Source: Arthrobacter sp. M2012083 (lineage in GTDB: Bacteria > Actinomycetota > Actinomycetes > Actinomycetales > Micrococcaceae). Taken from it: DNA of 64,000 bases. Positions 24,814-32,676 of the stretch are shown in pieces; the first letter of the stretch is position 1, and each line of letters opens with the position of its first letter. The notes below the pieces were generated by a model. The model had not been told where the DNA came from. It saw nothing but the letters and a program-made list of their open reading frames with translations, and ran no database searches. The stretch covers positions 21,744 through 85,743 of the forward strand of contig NZ_AKKK01000032.1 in NCBI RefSeq assembly GCF_000281065.1, read 5' to 3'. The translations under genes were made by a program, and so were the position numbers.

Positions 24814-24838
24814 ACAAGTTTATAACTTGTACTACAAG
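24814..24838. promoter_or_regulatory. Overlapping palindromes, likely GntR operator
   Basis: ACAAGT-TTATA-ACTTGT (24814-24830) is a perfect inverted repeat. It overlaps CTTGT-ACT-ACAAG (24826-24838), whose core fits the FadR-type GntR pattern TnGTnnnACnA. Position: 44 bp upstream of the dehydratase start. The regulator encoded in the same operon is the obvious ligand; this is inference. Confidence 0.65.
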
Positions 24839-24943
24839 AAGATGGCCCGCAAAAAAACTTGCAGGTGGGCGGTTCACGTTGAGCGTCCATTGCCCGTGTA
24901 CTCGTAGACTCCCTGTGTGTCAGAACGAAAAACAGGACAAAGA

Positions 24944-25627
24944 ATGGCCGGCTATCACGAGGACTTGCGGGGCAGGCCTCCCTTGGGCAGGAAAGCTGTC
25001 CCGGGCAAGGCCCGGAAGAGCCTGAAGGCAGCCATTGGTGCCGTCACGCTATCCCTTGTCCTGGCCGCCTGCTCGGGGGCTGTCTCCGGCAATCAAGCGA
25101 CCGGACCGGATGCCGGCGAGTTCGACACCCTGACGTCCGAGGGCGCCGAACGCATAACGTCACAGGGGGCCGCGAAGCTGGATATGACTACGGGGAGACT
25201 CGACAAGGAGGCCGTGGGCCTACCCGCGGACGCTGCAAAAGGCCCCTTGATCTTTGCCCGGGACGGCCGCGAGATTCAGGTCAGCATCGCTGGTCCCAAA
25301 GGAACCGTGTCTGGAAGTTCCGACACCCTCAAATTTGCAACGGACTCCGCGCGTTCCGACTTCAAAGAAGTTACGCTCTACCATCGATTCGACAAATGGG
25401 AGGACCTGGAAAAGGACGTTCGTGACGCGGTTTCCCGTTACGGGTTGGACGCCGATGACGCAGAATATTGGCTCCAAAATGTCACCAAGACCAGCAGCCC
25501 GGCCGATCTGTTCAAGCACACGCTGGGTCCGGGTACATCTACTGGCTTGGCGGTGACCTACGACATTGTCTATGACTTCCCGGATCCGTCCGTCATCAGC
25601 GTTCGCGTGAGCCCCTTGGAAGGCTGA
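24944..25627 (+). CDS. Putative lipoprotein of unknown function
   Basis: 227 residues from ATG 24944, preceded by AGGACAAAGA; a GTG at 24917 is the alternative. A long basic N-region leads to a hydrophobic stretch and lipobox (TLSLVLAACSG), so it is probably exported and lipid-anchored at Cys. The mature part has a central AKGPLIFARDGREIQVSIAG segment and a C-terminal domain (DLEKDVRDAVSRYGLDADDA then AVTYDIVYDFPDPSVISVRV). No family is recognised. It stands alone between the galactarate and putrescine cassettes. Confidence 0.7.
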   Translation: MAGYHEDLRGRPPLGRKAVPGKARKSLKAAIGAVTLSLVLAACSGAVSGNQATGPDAGEFDTLTSEGAERITSQGAAKLDMTTGRLDKEAVGLPADAAKGPLIFARDGREIQVSIAGPKGTVSGSSDTLKFATDSARSDFKEVTLYHRFDKWEDLEKDVRDAVSRYGLDADDAEYWLQNVTKTSSPADLFKHTLGPGTSTGLAVTYDIVYDFPDPSVISVRVSPLEG

Positions 25628-25651
25628 GCACGGCGCGTCAGTGGGGGACGC

Positions 25652-26368
25652 CTACTTCCGGAGTGCCCCGAACCCCGTAATCAGCGCCTCGAGCCCCAGG
25701 TTGAATGCGACGTCGGTCGGGCGCGCGTGCTCCTCAGCAGCTAGCCGGTCCACGGCGGCGGTGAAGTTGGGGACCTGCTCGGCGAGGCTGCCGGCGTCGA
25801 AGATGTCCTCCGGCGCGGTGACGTCATAAGCGGCACCAAAAACGAACGCTTCCAAAGCCACGATCGCCGAGATGATCTTCTCTTCGGGGAACCCGGCATC
25901 GCGGAAGCCTGCAGTCACGGCCTCGTACATCGCCAAGGTTTTGGGGGCATTTGCTACGGGAAGCACTGCAATCACGGGTATCAGCGGCGTATGCTCCGAG
26001 AATACGTCGCGGTAGGACCACGCCCAACGACGCACTGCAACATCCCATGGCTCCGAGCCGAAAGCCGAGACGTCCACCATCGCCGCCAAGTGGTCTTCCA
26101 CCAGCAGCAACACGTCATCCTTGGAGGCTACGTGGTTGTACAGCGCAGATGGCGCGACGCCAAGGGAGCGAGCCAGGGCCGCCATGGTGAGTCCGTTGTA
26201 ACCCTTGTTGCTGATCAACTCAAGCGCCGCCGTCGTGATGCCGTCCTGGTCCAGGATCGCTGCCGTCGGTCGGCCGGCGCGGCGGCGTACGGAGCCGGCC
26301 GGGAGGGCGGAAGGTGCGGGCGTTGGTGCGGGCATCGGAGGCCTTTCTGCTGCCTGTGTCCCCAGCAT
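25652..26368 (-). CDS. TetR-family transcriptional regulator
   Basis: 238 residues. A Pro/Ala-rich N-terminus precedes the HTH (~35-85): ITTAALELISNKGYNGLTMA then ALARSLGVAPSALYNHVASK. The C-terminal ligand domain is of the TetR_C type (DVAVRRWAWSYRDVFSEHTP, EAFVFGAAYDV). It is divergent from putrescine oxidase, and the 106-bp gap holds a perfect 11-bp inverted repeat. It is probably the repressor of the putrescine oxidase-USP-permease operon, with a polyamine or its product as inducer (inference). Confidence 0.92.
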   Translation of the reverse strand: MLGTQAAERPPMPAPTPAPSALPAGSVRRRAGRPTAAILDQDGITTAALELISNKGYNGLTMAALARSLGVAPSALYNHVASKDDVLLLVEDHLAAMVDVSAFGSEPWDVAVRRWAWSYRDVFSEHTPLIPVIAVLPVANAPKTLAMYEAVTAGFRDAGFPEEKIISAIVALEAFVFGAAYDVTAPEDIFDAGSLAEQVPNFTAAVDRLAAEEHARPTDVAFNLGLEALITGFGALRK

Positions 26369-26415
26369 TATTCCACCGGGCCTTCACAGTGGGCGTCTCC
26401 AACGCTACTATGGTG

Positions 26416-26438
26416 ATAAATGAATGCCATTCATTTAT
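26416..26438. promoter_or_regulatory. Perfect palindrome, probable TetR operator
   Basis: ATAAATGAATG and CATTCATTTAT flank a single central C, an 11-bp perfect inverted repeat typical of a TetR-family site. It lies between the divergent regulator (26368) and putrescine oxidase (26475). An in-frame ATG at 26424 falls inside it, which is a reason to prefer the start at 26475. Confidence 0.75.
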
Positions 26439-26474
26439 TGGTCAGCCACCACGGACGGCCACGGAGAGGACATC

Positions 26475-27848
26475 ATGCAAAATCTTGATCGCGACGTTGT
26501 GATCGTCGGCGCCGGACCGTCAGGGCTGACGGCGGCACGCGAACTGAAGAAGGCCGGACTCAGCGTCGCAGTGCTCGAAGCACGCGACCGCGTAGGCGGC
26601 CGCACCTGGACCGACACCATCGACGGCGCCATGCTGGAGATCGGCGGCCAGTGGGTATCCCCGGACCAGACAGTGCTCATGGAGTTGCTGGACGAGCTCG
26701 GACTGAAAATGTACTCGCGCTACCGCGAGGGCGAGTCCGTCTACATCGGCGCCGACGGCAAGCGCACCCAGTACACCGGTGACACGTTCCCGGTGAACGA
26801 AACCACCAAGGCCGAAATGGATAAGCTTGTTGCCATTTTGGATGGTCTCGCCGCCGAGATCGGCCCCACCGAGCCTTGGGCACACCCCAAGGCACGCGAG
26901 CTGGACACCATTTCCTTCCATCACTGGCTCCGCCAGAACTCCAACGATGAGGAAGCCTGCAACAACATCGGCCTCTTCATCGCAGGTGGCATGCTGACCA
27001 AGCCCGCCCACGCTTTCTCAGCACTGCAGGCGGTCCTCATGGCCGCATCGGCCGGCTCCTTCACCCACCTGACGGACGAAGACTTCATCCTGGACAAGCG
27101 CGTCATTGGCGGTATGCAGCAGGTGTCACTGCTGCAGGCAGCAGAGCTGGGTGACGACGTCGTGCTCAACAGCCCGGTGCGCACCATCAAGTGGGACGAC
27201 AACAACGTAACCGTGGTGTCGGAGAAGGCAACCGTCAATGCGCGCTACGTGATCATGGCAGTACCGCCGAACCTCTACTCCCGCGTATCGTTCGAACCCC
27301 CGCTGCCGCGCCGCCAGCACCAGATGCACCAGCACCAGTCCCTGGGCCTGGTCATCAAAGTCCACGCCGTGTACCACACGCCGTTCTGGCGCGAAGAAGG
27401 ACTGTCCGGCACGGGCTTCAGCGCAGGCGCGCTGGTCCAGGAGGTCTATGACAACACCAACCACGGCGACACCCGCGGCACCCTGGTGGGCTTTGTCTCA
27501 GACGAAAAGGCCGACGCCGTATTCGAGCTCAGCGCCGAAGACCGCAAGAAAGCGATCCTCGAGTCCATTGCCGGCTTCCTTGGCGACAAGGCACTCACCC
27601 CGGAGGTCTACTACGAGTCCGACTGGGGCTCCGAAGAATGGACCCGCGGTGCGTACGCATCCAGCTACGACCTCGGTGGCTTGCACCGCTACGGCAAAGA
27701 CCAGCACGCGAACGTCGGACCGATCTACTGGTCCTCGTCGGACCTCGCGGCCGAGGGCTACCAGCACGTGGATGGCGCCGTCCGCATGGGCCAGGCAACT
27801 GCCGCTCGCATCGTAGAGGCCAACAAGCTGGCTTCGGTAGCTGTCTAA
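26475..27848 (+). CDS. puo: Putrescine oxidase (flavin monoamine oxidase)
   Basis: 457 residues from ATG 26475, with GGAGAGGA upstream. FAD-binding N-terminus DVVIVGAGPSGLTAARELKK, then LEARDRVGGRTW and LEIGGQWVSPDQT, then the FAD-contacting C-terminus (VDGAVRMGQATAARIV). Long identical stretches to the recalled Rhodococcus/Micrococcus putrescine oxidase are seen, e.g. ELDTISFHHWLRQ and FIAGGMLTKPAH. It oxidises putrescine to 4-aminobutanal with H2O2. It is followed by a stress protein and an APC permease, forming a polyamine-use operon. Confidence 0.92.
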   Translation: MQNLDRDVVIVGAGPSGLTAARELKKAGLSVAVLEARDRVGGRTWTDTIDGAMLEIGGQWVSPDQTVLMELLDELGLKMYSRYREGESVYIGADGKRTQYTGDTFPVNETTKAEMDKLVAILDGLAAEIGPTEPWAHPKARELDTISFHHWLRQNSNDEEACNNIGLFIAGGMLTKPAHAFSALQAVLMAASAGSFTHLTDEDFILDKRVIGGMQQVSLLQAAELGDDVVLNSPVRTIKWDDNNVTVVSEKATVNARYVIMAVPPNLYSRVSFEPPLPRRQHQMHQHQSLGLVIKVHAVYHTPFWREEGLSGTGFSAGALVQEVYDNTNHGDTRGTLVGFVSDEKADAVFELSAEDRKKAILESIAGFLGDKALTPEVYYESDWGSEEWTRGAYASSYDLGGLHRYGKDQHANVGPIYWSSSDLAAEGYQHVDGAVRMGQATAARIVEANKLASVAV

Positions 27849-27864
27849 CCGCTCTGAAACCGCA

Positions 27865-27902
27865 CCGGCAGGCTGGGGGGACACCACTCCCCGGCCTGCC
27901 GG
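27865..27902 (+). other. Intercistronic hairpin
   Basis: CCGGCAGGC (27865-27873) pairs with GCCTGCCGG (27894-27902), with additional G/C pairing inside. It sits between the putrescine oxidase and universal stress protein genes and could attenuate read-through or mark an RNA processing site. No T-run follows. Confidence 0.45.
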
Positions 27903-27933
27903 CTCCACTGTTTAAGACGAGAAAGGGACCATC

Positions 27934-28794
27934 ATGCGCTACGTTGTGGGCTACACCGCCAACGCGAGGGGGCACGACGCCGTTCACCTTGCGGTCGCGA
28001 TGGCCCGGAACCACGATGTCAGCCTGGACCTGGTCCTGGTGATCCCGGAAGATTCCCCCTTCAACGCCGTCTACCCGCCTGAGACCGGCTACAACGACAT
28101 CCTTAACGAGCAGGCGCAGCGTTGGCTGGACGAAGGCCTCGCGCTGGTTCCGGCGGACATCACCGCCCGCGCCCACATCCGGCGCGGCGACTCAGAAGCT
28201 CAGACGCTGATCGATGTTGCCGTGGAGATGGATGCGGCGGCCTTGGTGATTGGCGCCACCAACGGTGGACTGTTCAAGCGGTTCACCATCGGCTCCGTGG
28301 CGAGCTCGCTGCTCCACTCGTCGCCGGTTCCTGTGGCTCTGGCACCCCACGGTTACCAGCGCACGGAACCGATCACGCGCTTGAGCTGCGGTTTTGGGAC
28401 GCGCCCGGGCGCCGATGAACTGCTCGACGTTGCAGTTGAGTCCGCGCGCGATCGCGGCCTTCCGCTGAGGCTCGTTTCCCTTTTGGCGCTCGACGGCGGT
28501 AACTCGCCCGGGTTGGCCGACGCCGCCTGGGTGCATGCCGCCGACCGCCTTGCCGCCGTCGGAGGTTCTGCTGCGGAGACGCCGGAACCCGAGATCGTCG
28601 TCGCTCAGGGCCGCACCATCGAAGAAGCCGTTGACCGACTCGACTGGGAAGACGGCGAAATCCTGCTGATCGGCTCCAGCCGCCTGGCCCAGCACCGGGC
28701 CACCTTCCTGGGCAGCACCGCCAACCGGATCCTGCGTGCCCTCCCCGTCCCCATGATCGTGGTTCCCCGCGACTACACGCGACAAAGCTCCTAG
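27934..28794 (+). CDS. Tandem-domain universal stress protein
   Basis: 286 residues, two UspA domains. Domain 1 (~1-140): YVVGYTANARGHDAVHLAVA then LVIGATNGGLFKRFTIGSVA, SSLLHSSPVPVALAP, close to the ATP-binding G-x2-G-x9-G-S/T motif. Domain 2 (~150-286): LLIGSSRLAQHRATFLGSTA, NRILRALPVPMIVVP, with the same motif. The ATG at 27934 follows GAAAGGGACC. Position inside the putrescine oxidase operon suggests a protective role against H2O2 or aldehyde produced there, which is inference. Confidence 0.88.
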   Translation: MRYVVGYTANARGHDAVHLAVAMARNHDVSLDLVLVIPEDSPFNAVYPPETGYNDILNEQAQRWLDEGLALVPADITARAHIRRGDSEAQTLIDVAVEMDAAALVIGATNGGLFKRFTIGSVASSLLHSSPVPVALAPHGYQRTEPITRLSCGFGTRPGADELLDVAVESARDRGLPLRLVSLLALDGGNSPGLADAAWVHAADRLAAVGGSAAETPEPEIVVAQGRTIEEAVDRLDWEDGEILLIGSSRLAQHRATFLGSTANRILRALPVPMIVVPRDYTRQSS

Positions 28795-28817
28795 CAATCG
28801 CCTGAGAGGCAAAACCC

Positions 28818-30323
28818 ATGTCAACTGCACCAAAGACGGTCCAGTCGAAAGAAACATCATCCCTGAGTGAAAAGGGACTGAAAGCCGGGTCGGTGGGCCT
28901 GATCGGCGCCGTCGTGATTGGTGTTTCCTGCATCGCACCCGCGTACACGCTTACCGCAGCCCTTGGTCCCACCGTGTCCGAAGTTGGCGTGCACCTTCCC
29001 GCCATCTTCCTGGTGGGCTTCATCCCCATGCTGCTGGTGGCGCTCGGCTACCGCGAACTGAACAATGCAATGCCCGACGCCGGAACCTCCTTCACGTGGG
29101 CGACTCGTGCCTTCGGCCCGTGGATCGGCTGGATGGGTGGCTGGGGGCTGATTGCGGCAACGATCATCGTGTTGTCCAACCTTGCCGCCGTCGCCGTGGA
29201 CTTCTTCTACCTGATGCTCGCGCAGATTTTCAGCAACCCGGAGTTGGGTGAGCTCAGCAAGATCCTGCCCTTGAACATTGCTACAACGCTGGTGTTTATT
29301 GCCTTGGCTTGCTGGATTTCGTACCGCGGCATGGAGACCACCAAAGGCGTCCAGTACGTGCTGGTGGCCTTCCAGCTGCTGGTGCTGGGCTGGTTCGCAG
29401 TATCAGCGTTCGTCCACGTATCAAACGGTACGGCTTTCGACGCCACAGCCATTTCGCCCGACTGGTTTAACCCGTTTGCCGTGGACTCCTTCTCCTCGTT
29501 TGCCGCAGGTGTGTCGCTGTCGATCTTCATTTACTGGGGTTGGGACGTCACCCTCACCATGAACGAGGAAACCAAGAATCCGGAGAAGACCCCGGGCCGT
29601 GCAGCGACCATCACCGTGCTGGTCATCGTGATCATCTACATGACCGTTGCGCTGGCTACGTTGTCCTTCGCGGGAGTGGGCGAGACCGGTTTGGGCGCCG
29701 GTAACCCCGAAAACCAGTCCAGCATCTTCGCCGTGCTTGCCGGTCCTGTGATGGGTCCGTTCGCAATCCTCATGTCGCTGGCCATCCTGAGCAGCTCGGC
29801 GGCATCCCTGCAGTCGACGTTCGTTTCCCCGGCACGCACCATGCTGGCCATGGGTCACTACCGCGCCATCTCGCCGAAGTTCGGGAAGATCAGCCCCACC
29901 TATAAGTCGCCCAGCTTCGCGACCATCGCGGCGGCTATCGCTGCCGCCGGCTTCTACGTGATCACCCGGACGGTGTCCGAGAACGCGCTGTGGGACACCA
30001 TCACCGCCTTGGGCATGATGATCTGCTTCTACTACGGCATCACTGCCTTGGCTTGCGTCTGGTTCTTCCGGGCATCGGCGTTCAGCAGTGCGCGGGCGTT
30101 CTTCTTCAAGTTCCTGGCGCCGTTGCTGGGAGGCGTGATCCTGCTGGTCATGTTCGTGAAGACCGCCATGGACTCGATGGATCCGGAGTATGGCTCGGGC
30201 TCGTCAGTTGGCGGTGTGGGCCTGGTGTTCGTGCTGGGAATGGGCGTGATCTTGCTCGGTGTGGTGGTGATGCTGGTGATGTACCGGTTGCGTCCCGAGT
30301 TCTTCAAGGGCAAGGTTCTGTAG
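28818..30323 (+). CDS. APC-family permease, likely putrescine/amino acid importer
   Basis: 501 residues with about twelve transmembrane segments. N-terminal APC signature: GLIGAVVIGVSCIAPAYTLT, then LGYRELNNAMPDAGTSFTWA. TM6-8 region: IYWGWDVTLTMNEETKNPEK is typical of the family. The C-terminus is basic (RLRPEFFKGKVL). It probably takes up putrescine or a related amine for the oxidase two genes upstream. The stop is separated by two bases from the convergent next gene. Confidence 0.9.
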   Translation: MSTAPKTVQSKETSSLSEKGLKAGSVGLIGAVVIGVSCIAPAYTLTAALGPTVSEVGVHLPAIFLVGFIPMLLVALGYRELNNAMPDAGTSFTWATRAFGPWIGWMGGWGLIAATIIVLSNLAAVAVDFFYLMLAQIFSNPELGELSKILPLNIATTLVFIALACWISYRGMETTKGVQYVLVAFQLLVLGWFAVSAFVHVSNGTAFDATAISPDWFNPFAVDSFSSFAAGVSLSIFIYWGWDVTLTMNEETKNPEKTPGRAATITVLVIVIIYMTVALATLSFAGVGETGLGAGNPENQSSIFAVLAGPVMGPFAILMSLAILSSSAASLQSTFVSPARTMLAMGHYRAISPKFGKISPTYKSPSFATIAAAIAAAGFYVITRTVSENALWDTITALGMMICFYYGITALACVWFFRASAFSSARAFFFKFLAPLLGGVILLVMFVKTAMDSMDPEYGSGSSVGGVGLVFVLGMGVILLGVVVMLVMYRLRPEFFKGKVL

Positions 30324-30325
30324 TT

Positions 30326-30880
30326 TTATCTCGGCGCGGGGGCGGGGACTCCTGCTGCGCGTTCGGCTGCTGTGAGGGCTTCGGCAAGACGCTGGACGGC
30401 GGCACGGTAGTCGGTCCCGGCTGTCACTTTGCAGTACTCGGCCTCCCGCATGGCCCGCGTTAGCGCCGCTGTTTCGGCAGTCCTGACGTCCGTCATTGCC
30501 GGGAAGACGATGGTCCGCGCAGGGTCGAGTTCGTAACGCCGCCACTGTTCCAGAAGGTGCTCGTGGCGGGCCGCGTCGTCCGGAAAACCGTTACGACGCC
30601 GCGGCTCAGCTGCATGGATGCGCTCCACCTTGCGGATGCTCACCAAGGTGCCTGCTGCCGTGGCCACGCCAACGAAAACCATGATGAGCCCGGCCGGAGA
30701 CCATTGCACGGCAGGGACGAGGATGGCCGGTGCAATGACCACGAGCCCCCCGAAAACGTCCCAGAAGACGCCGTCCGGCTCCGGGCCGCGGCCGTGGGTG
30801 AGTTTCTTGTGCAGGACATAGGTAGTTGCTGCGGTTGCGAGAACCAGAGCTACACCCCACAGGAGCATCATGGCGGGCAT
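30326..30880 (-). CDS. Membrane protein of unknown function
   Basis: 184 residues from ATG 30880, preceded by GGAGGTGG. Three hydrophobic segments are visible: MMLLWGVALVLATAATTYVL, VFGGLVVIAPAILVPAVQW and GLIMVFVGVATAAGTLVSI. A cytoplasmic C-terminal half (~85-184) is helical and charged (HEHLLEQWRRYELDPARTIV, RMREAEYC-like). No known family is recognised. It is isolated and convergent with the permease. Confidence 0.7.
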   Translation of the reverse strand: MPAMMLLWGVALVLATAATTYVLHKKLTHGRGPEPDGVFWDVFGGLVVIAPAILVPAVQWSPAGLIMVFVGVATAAGTLVSIRKVERIHAAEPRRRNGFPDDAARHEHLLEQWRRYELDPARTIVFPAMTDVRTAETAALTRAMREAEYCKVTAGTDYRAAVQRLAEALTAAERAAGVPAPAPR

Positions 30881-31033
30881 CGGACCACCTCCGGGCGACT
30901 TCGCTGCTTTGACTTCAGTATGCGCCCGACACCTTCCACGGGACAATTCACCACCGCACGCGCCGGTGAAATGTCCGGATGAGGGTGATTGCTGCCCGGG
31001 ACTCTGTCGTACCCGGGGCGTAGCCTTGGCAGC

Positions 31034-31417
31034 ATGAGACTGAAAATGTGCAGCATCCATGTCAAGGACCCCGCAGCAGCCCATGTCTTCTACACGGAGA
31101 CGCTTGGCTTCGAGACCTTGATGGCCATGCCCGAGTACAACCTTTTCATCATCAAGGATCCCGGCGCGGACAACAGCAGTTCACCCGGCCTGCTGCTGGA
31201 GCCCAGCGACAACCCCATCGCCTCGAACTACATGAACGCCCTGCATGAGTCCGGCCTGGCCGCGATCACCTTCGGCGTGCCCGATGTCCAGGCCGAGTAT
31301 GAGCGTTTGCTTGCCGCCGGTGTGACGTTCCAAGGTGAACCCTCGGAGGATCCCTCAGGCGTCAGCGCAGTCTTCGACGACGGCTGTGGCAACTTCATTC
31401 AGCTGCACCAGGATTGA
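31034..31417 (+). CDS. VOC-family (glyoxalase/bleomycin resistance fold) protein
   Basis: 127 residues from ATG 31034. One VOC unit of beta-alpha-beta-beta-beta repeats: MCSIHVKDPAAAHVFYTETL, then YNLFIIKDPG, GLAAITFGVPDVQAEYERLL and VFDDGCGNFIQLHQD. Metal-ligand-like His in SIHVKD and Glu/His-type positions near the C-terminal QLHQ are consistent with the fold. It could be a dioxygenase, lyase or resistance protein; the substrate is not evident. A strong terminator follows. Confidence 0.82.
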   Translation: MRLKMCSIHVKDPAAAHVFYTETLGFETLMAMPEYNLFIIKDPGADNSSSPGLLLEPSDNPIASNYMNALHESGLAAITFGVPDVQAEYERLLAAGVTFQGEPSEDPSGVSAVFDDGCGNFIQLHQD

Positions 31418-31429
31418 GCTTAAACAACC

Positions 31430-31455
31430 GTGGCCGGGACTCAGGTCCCGGCCAC
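31430..31455. terminator. Bidirectional hairpin between convergent genes
   Basis: GTGGCCGGGAC (31430-31440) and GTCCCGGCCAC (31445-31455) flank a TCAG loop. It sits between the VOC gene (+) and the DUF5997 gene (-). Flanks AAC and GTT extend the pairing after one mismatch. Confidence 0.75.
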
Positions 31456-31467
31456 AGTTCGTGAAAA

Positions 31468-31917
31468 CTACGCGTGATCGCGCTTGGAGGTCTTCGGAGC
31501 ATCACGCTTAGCAGCAGCGTTGTCGCGGGCTTCCTTCGTGGCGGCCTTCCTGGCAGCCTCGTCCTTGACGCGCTGCGCCTCGGAGCGGACAGCAGCGTGC
31601 GTGGCGCGCTCGGTGACGAGCCACTGTGGCGGAGCCTGCAGCAGCTCGGTGATTTCCGCCGTCGTAAGCGCATCCTCGACGCCGCCGCGGGCGAGGCCGC
31701 TGATGGAGATGTTGAGTTTATGCGCGACTACCGGGCGCGGGTGTGGGCCGTTGCGGCGCAGTTCGGCGAGCCACTCCGGCGGGTTGGCCTGAAGTTCGGC
31801 GAATTCCTCACGGGAGATGGACGAATCCTGGAACTCCTGGGGTGTTGCGGGCAGGTAGATGCCGAGTTTCTTGGCAACTGTTGCCGGCTTCATGGACTGG
31901 GAGTTCGAGGACGTCAT
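31468..31917 (-). CDS. DUF5997 family protein
   Basis: 149 residues. The protein contains an internal tandem duplication of ~45 residues: VAKKLGIYLPATPQEF ... EEFAELQANPPEWLAELRR and VAHKLNISISGLARGG ... AEITELLQAPPQWLVTER. Both units share V-A-x-K-L-x-I and A-x-P-P-x-W-L. The C-terminal ~45 residues are a charged Ala/Lys-rich helix (KDEAARKAATKEARDNAAAK). The family is actinobacterial and uncharacterised. It diverges by 33 bp from a LysR-effector-domain gene, suggesting joint function. Confidence 0.85.
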   Translation of the reverse strand: MTSSNSQSMKPATVAKKLGIYLPATPQEFQDSSISREEFAELQANPPEWLAELRRNGPHPRPVVAHKLNISISGLARGGVEDALTTAEITELLQAPPQWLVTERATHAAVRSEAQRVKDEAARKAATKEARDNAAAKRDAPKTSKRDHA

Positions 31918-31950
31918 GCTTCAAGGGTATCTGGCCGGTACTGTGAGTGT

Positions 31951-32676
31951 GTGCCAGACGCTGAAGATTCCGCCGAAACAACCGAACCCCTAGCCGGCCT
32001 CCGCTTGGCCTATGTTGCCGGTGTGACTCCTGGGAAATGGATCCGGCGGTGGGAAGAACGGATGCCCAACTTTCCGTTGCACTCGTTCATGTCCGACGAC
32101 GACGCCCAGGTTTCGGTGTTGCGTGACGGTTCCGCTGACCTCAGCTTCGTTCGGTTGCCCGTGGACCGCGAAGGATTGAACGTCATCCCCTTGTATGAAG
32201 AGCAGCCTGTGGTGGTCGCTCCCAAGGGGCACGAGATTTCGGTGTTTGAGGAAGTAGCTCTGGACGACCTCGCCGAGGAGAACTTCCTGGATATTGACGA
32301 GATGGGCGGCCCGGATATGGCCCTCCAAGTGGTGGCATCCGGTGCGGGACTCGCGATCCTGCCAATGTCCGTTGCGCGGCACTTGAACGTAAAAGATACC
32401 GTTATGCGTCGTCTGACCGGTGCTCCCGGGACGCAGATCGGCTTGGCCTGGCTGGTTGGAACTGACAGCCCGGTGATTGAAGAATTCATTGGGATCGTGC
32501 GTGGACGTACAGCTCAGAGCTCCCGCCAGCCTTCAGCCCAGCAGGAAAAGCCCAAGAAGGCACCGAAGCCTGATCGTCGTGGCGGTGGCCCAAAGAAGCC
32601 CGCAGTCGCGCAGCGCTACGCTCCGAATCCAGACAAGGGCCGTGGCAAGGGTTCACGCAAGAAGGGCAAACGCTGA
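31951..32676 (+). CDS. LysR substrate-binding domain protein lacking the HTH
   Basis: 241 residues from GTG 31951. It begins at the LysR effector fold (LAGLRLAYVAGVTPGKWIRR, VLRDGSADLSFVRLP, QPVVVAPKGHEIS, VASGAGLAILPMSVARHL) without the ~60-90-residue N-terminal winged HTH of LTTRs, and nothing HTH-like is encoded upstream. The C-terminal ~50 residues are very basic (KPKKAPKPDRRGGGPKKPA, GRGKGSRKKGKR) and could contact nucleic acid. The divergent DUF5997 gene is 33 bp away. Function is unknown; a split regulator is possible. Confidence 0.82.
   Translation: MPDAEDSAETTEPLAGLRLAYVAGVTPGKWIRRWEERMPNFPLHSFMSDDDAQVSVLRDGSADLSFVRLPVDREGLNVIPLYEEQPVVVAPKGHEISVFEEVALDDLAEENFLDIDEMGGPDMALQVVASGAGLAILPMSVARHLNVKDTVMRRLTGAPGTQIGLAWLVGTDSPVIEEFIGIVRGRTAQSSRQPSAQQEKPKKAPKPDRRGGGPKKPAVAQRYAPNPDKGRGKGSRKKGKR

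Noticed and set aside
31474..31950. N-terminal extension of the LysR-domain protein into the antisense of DUF5997
   Set aside because: The translated extension has no HTH and lies wholly antisense to a confident gene; the GTG at 31951 is used.
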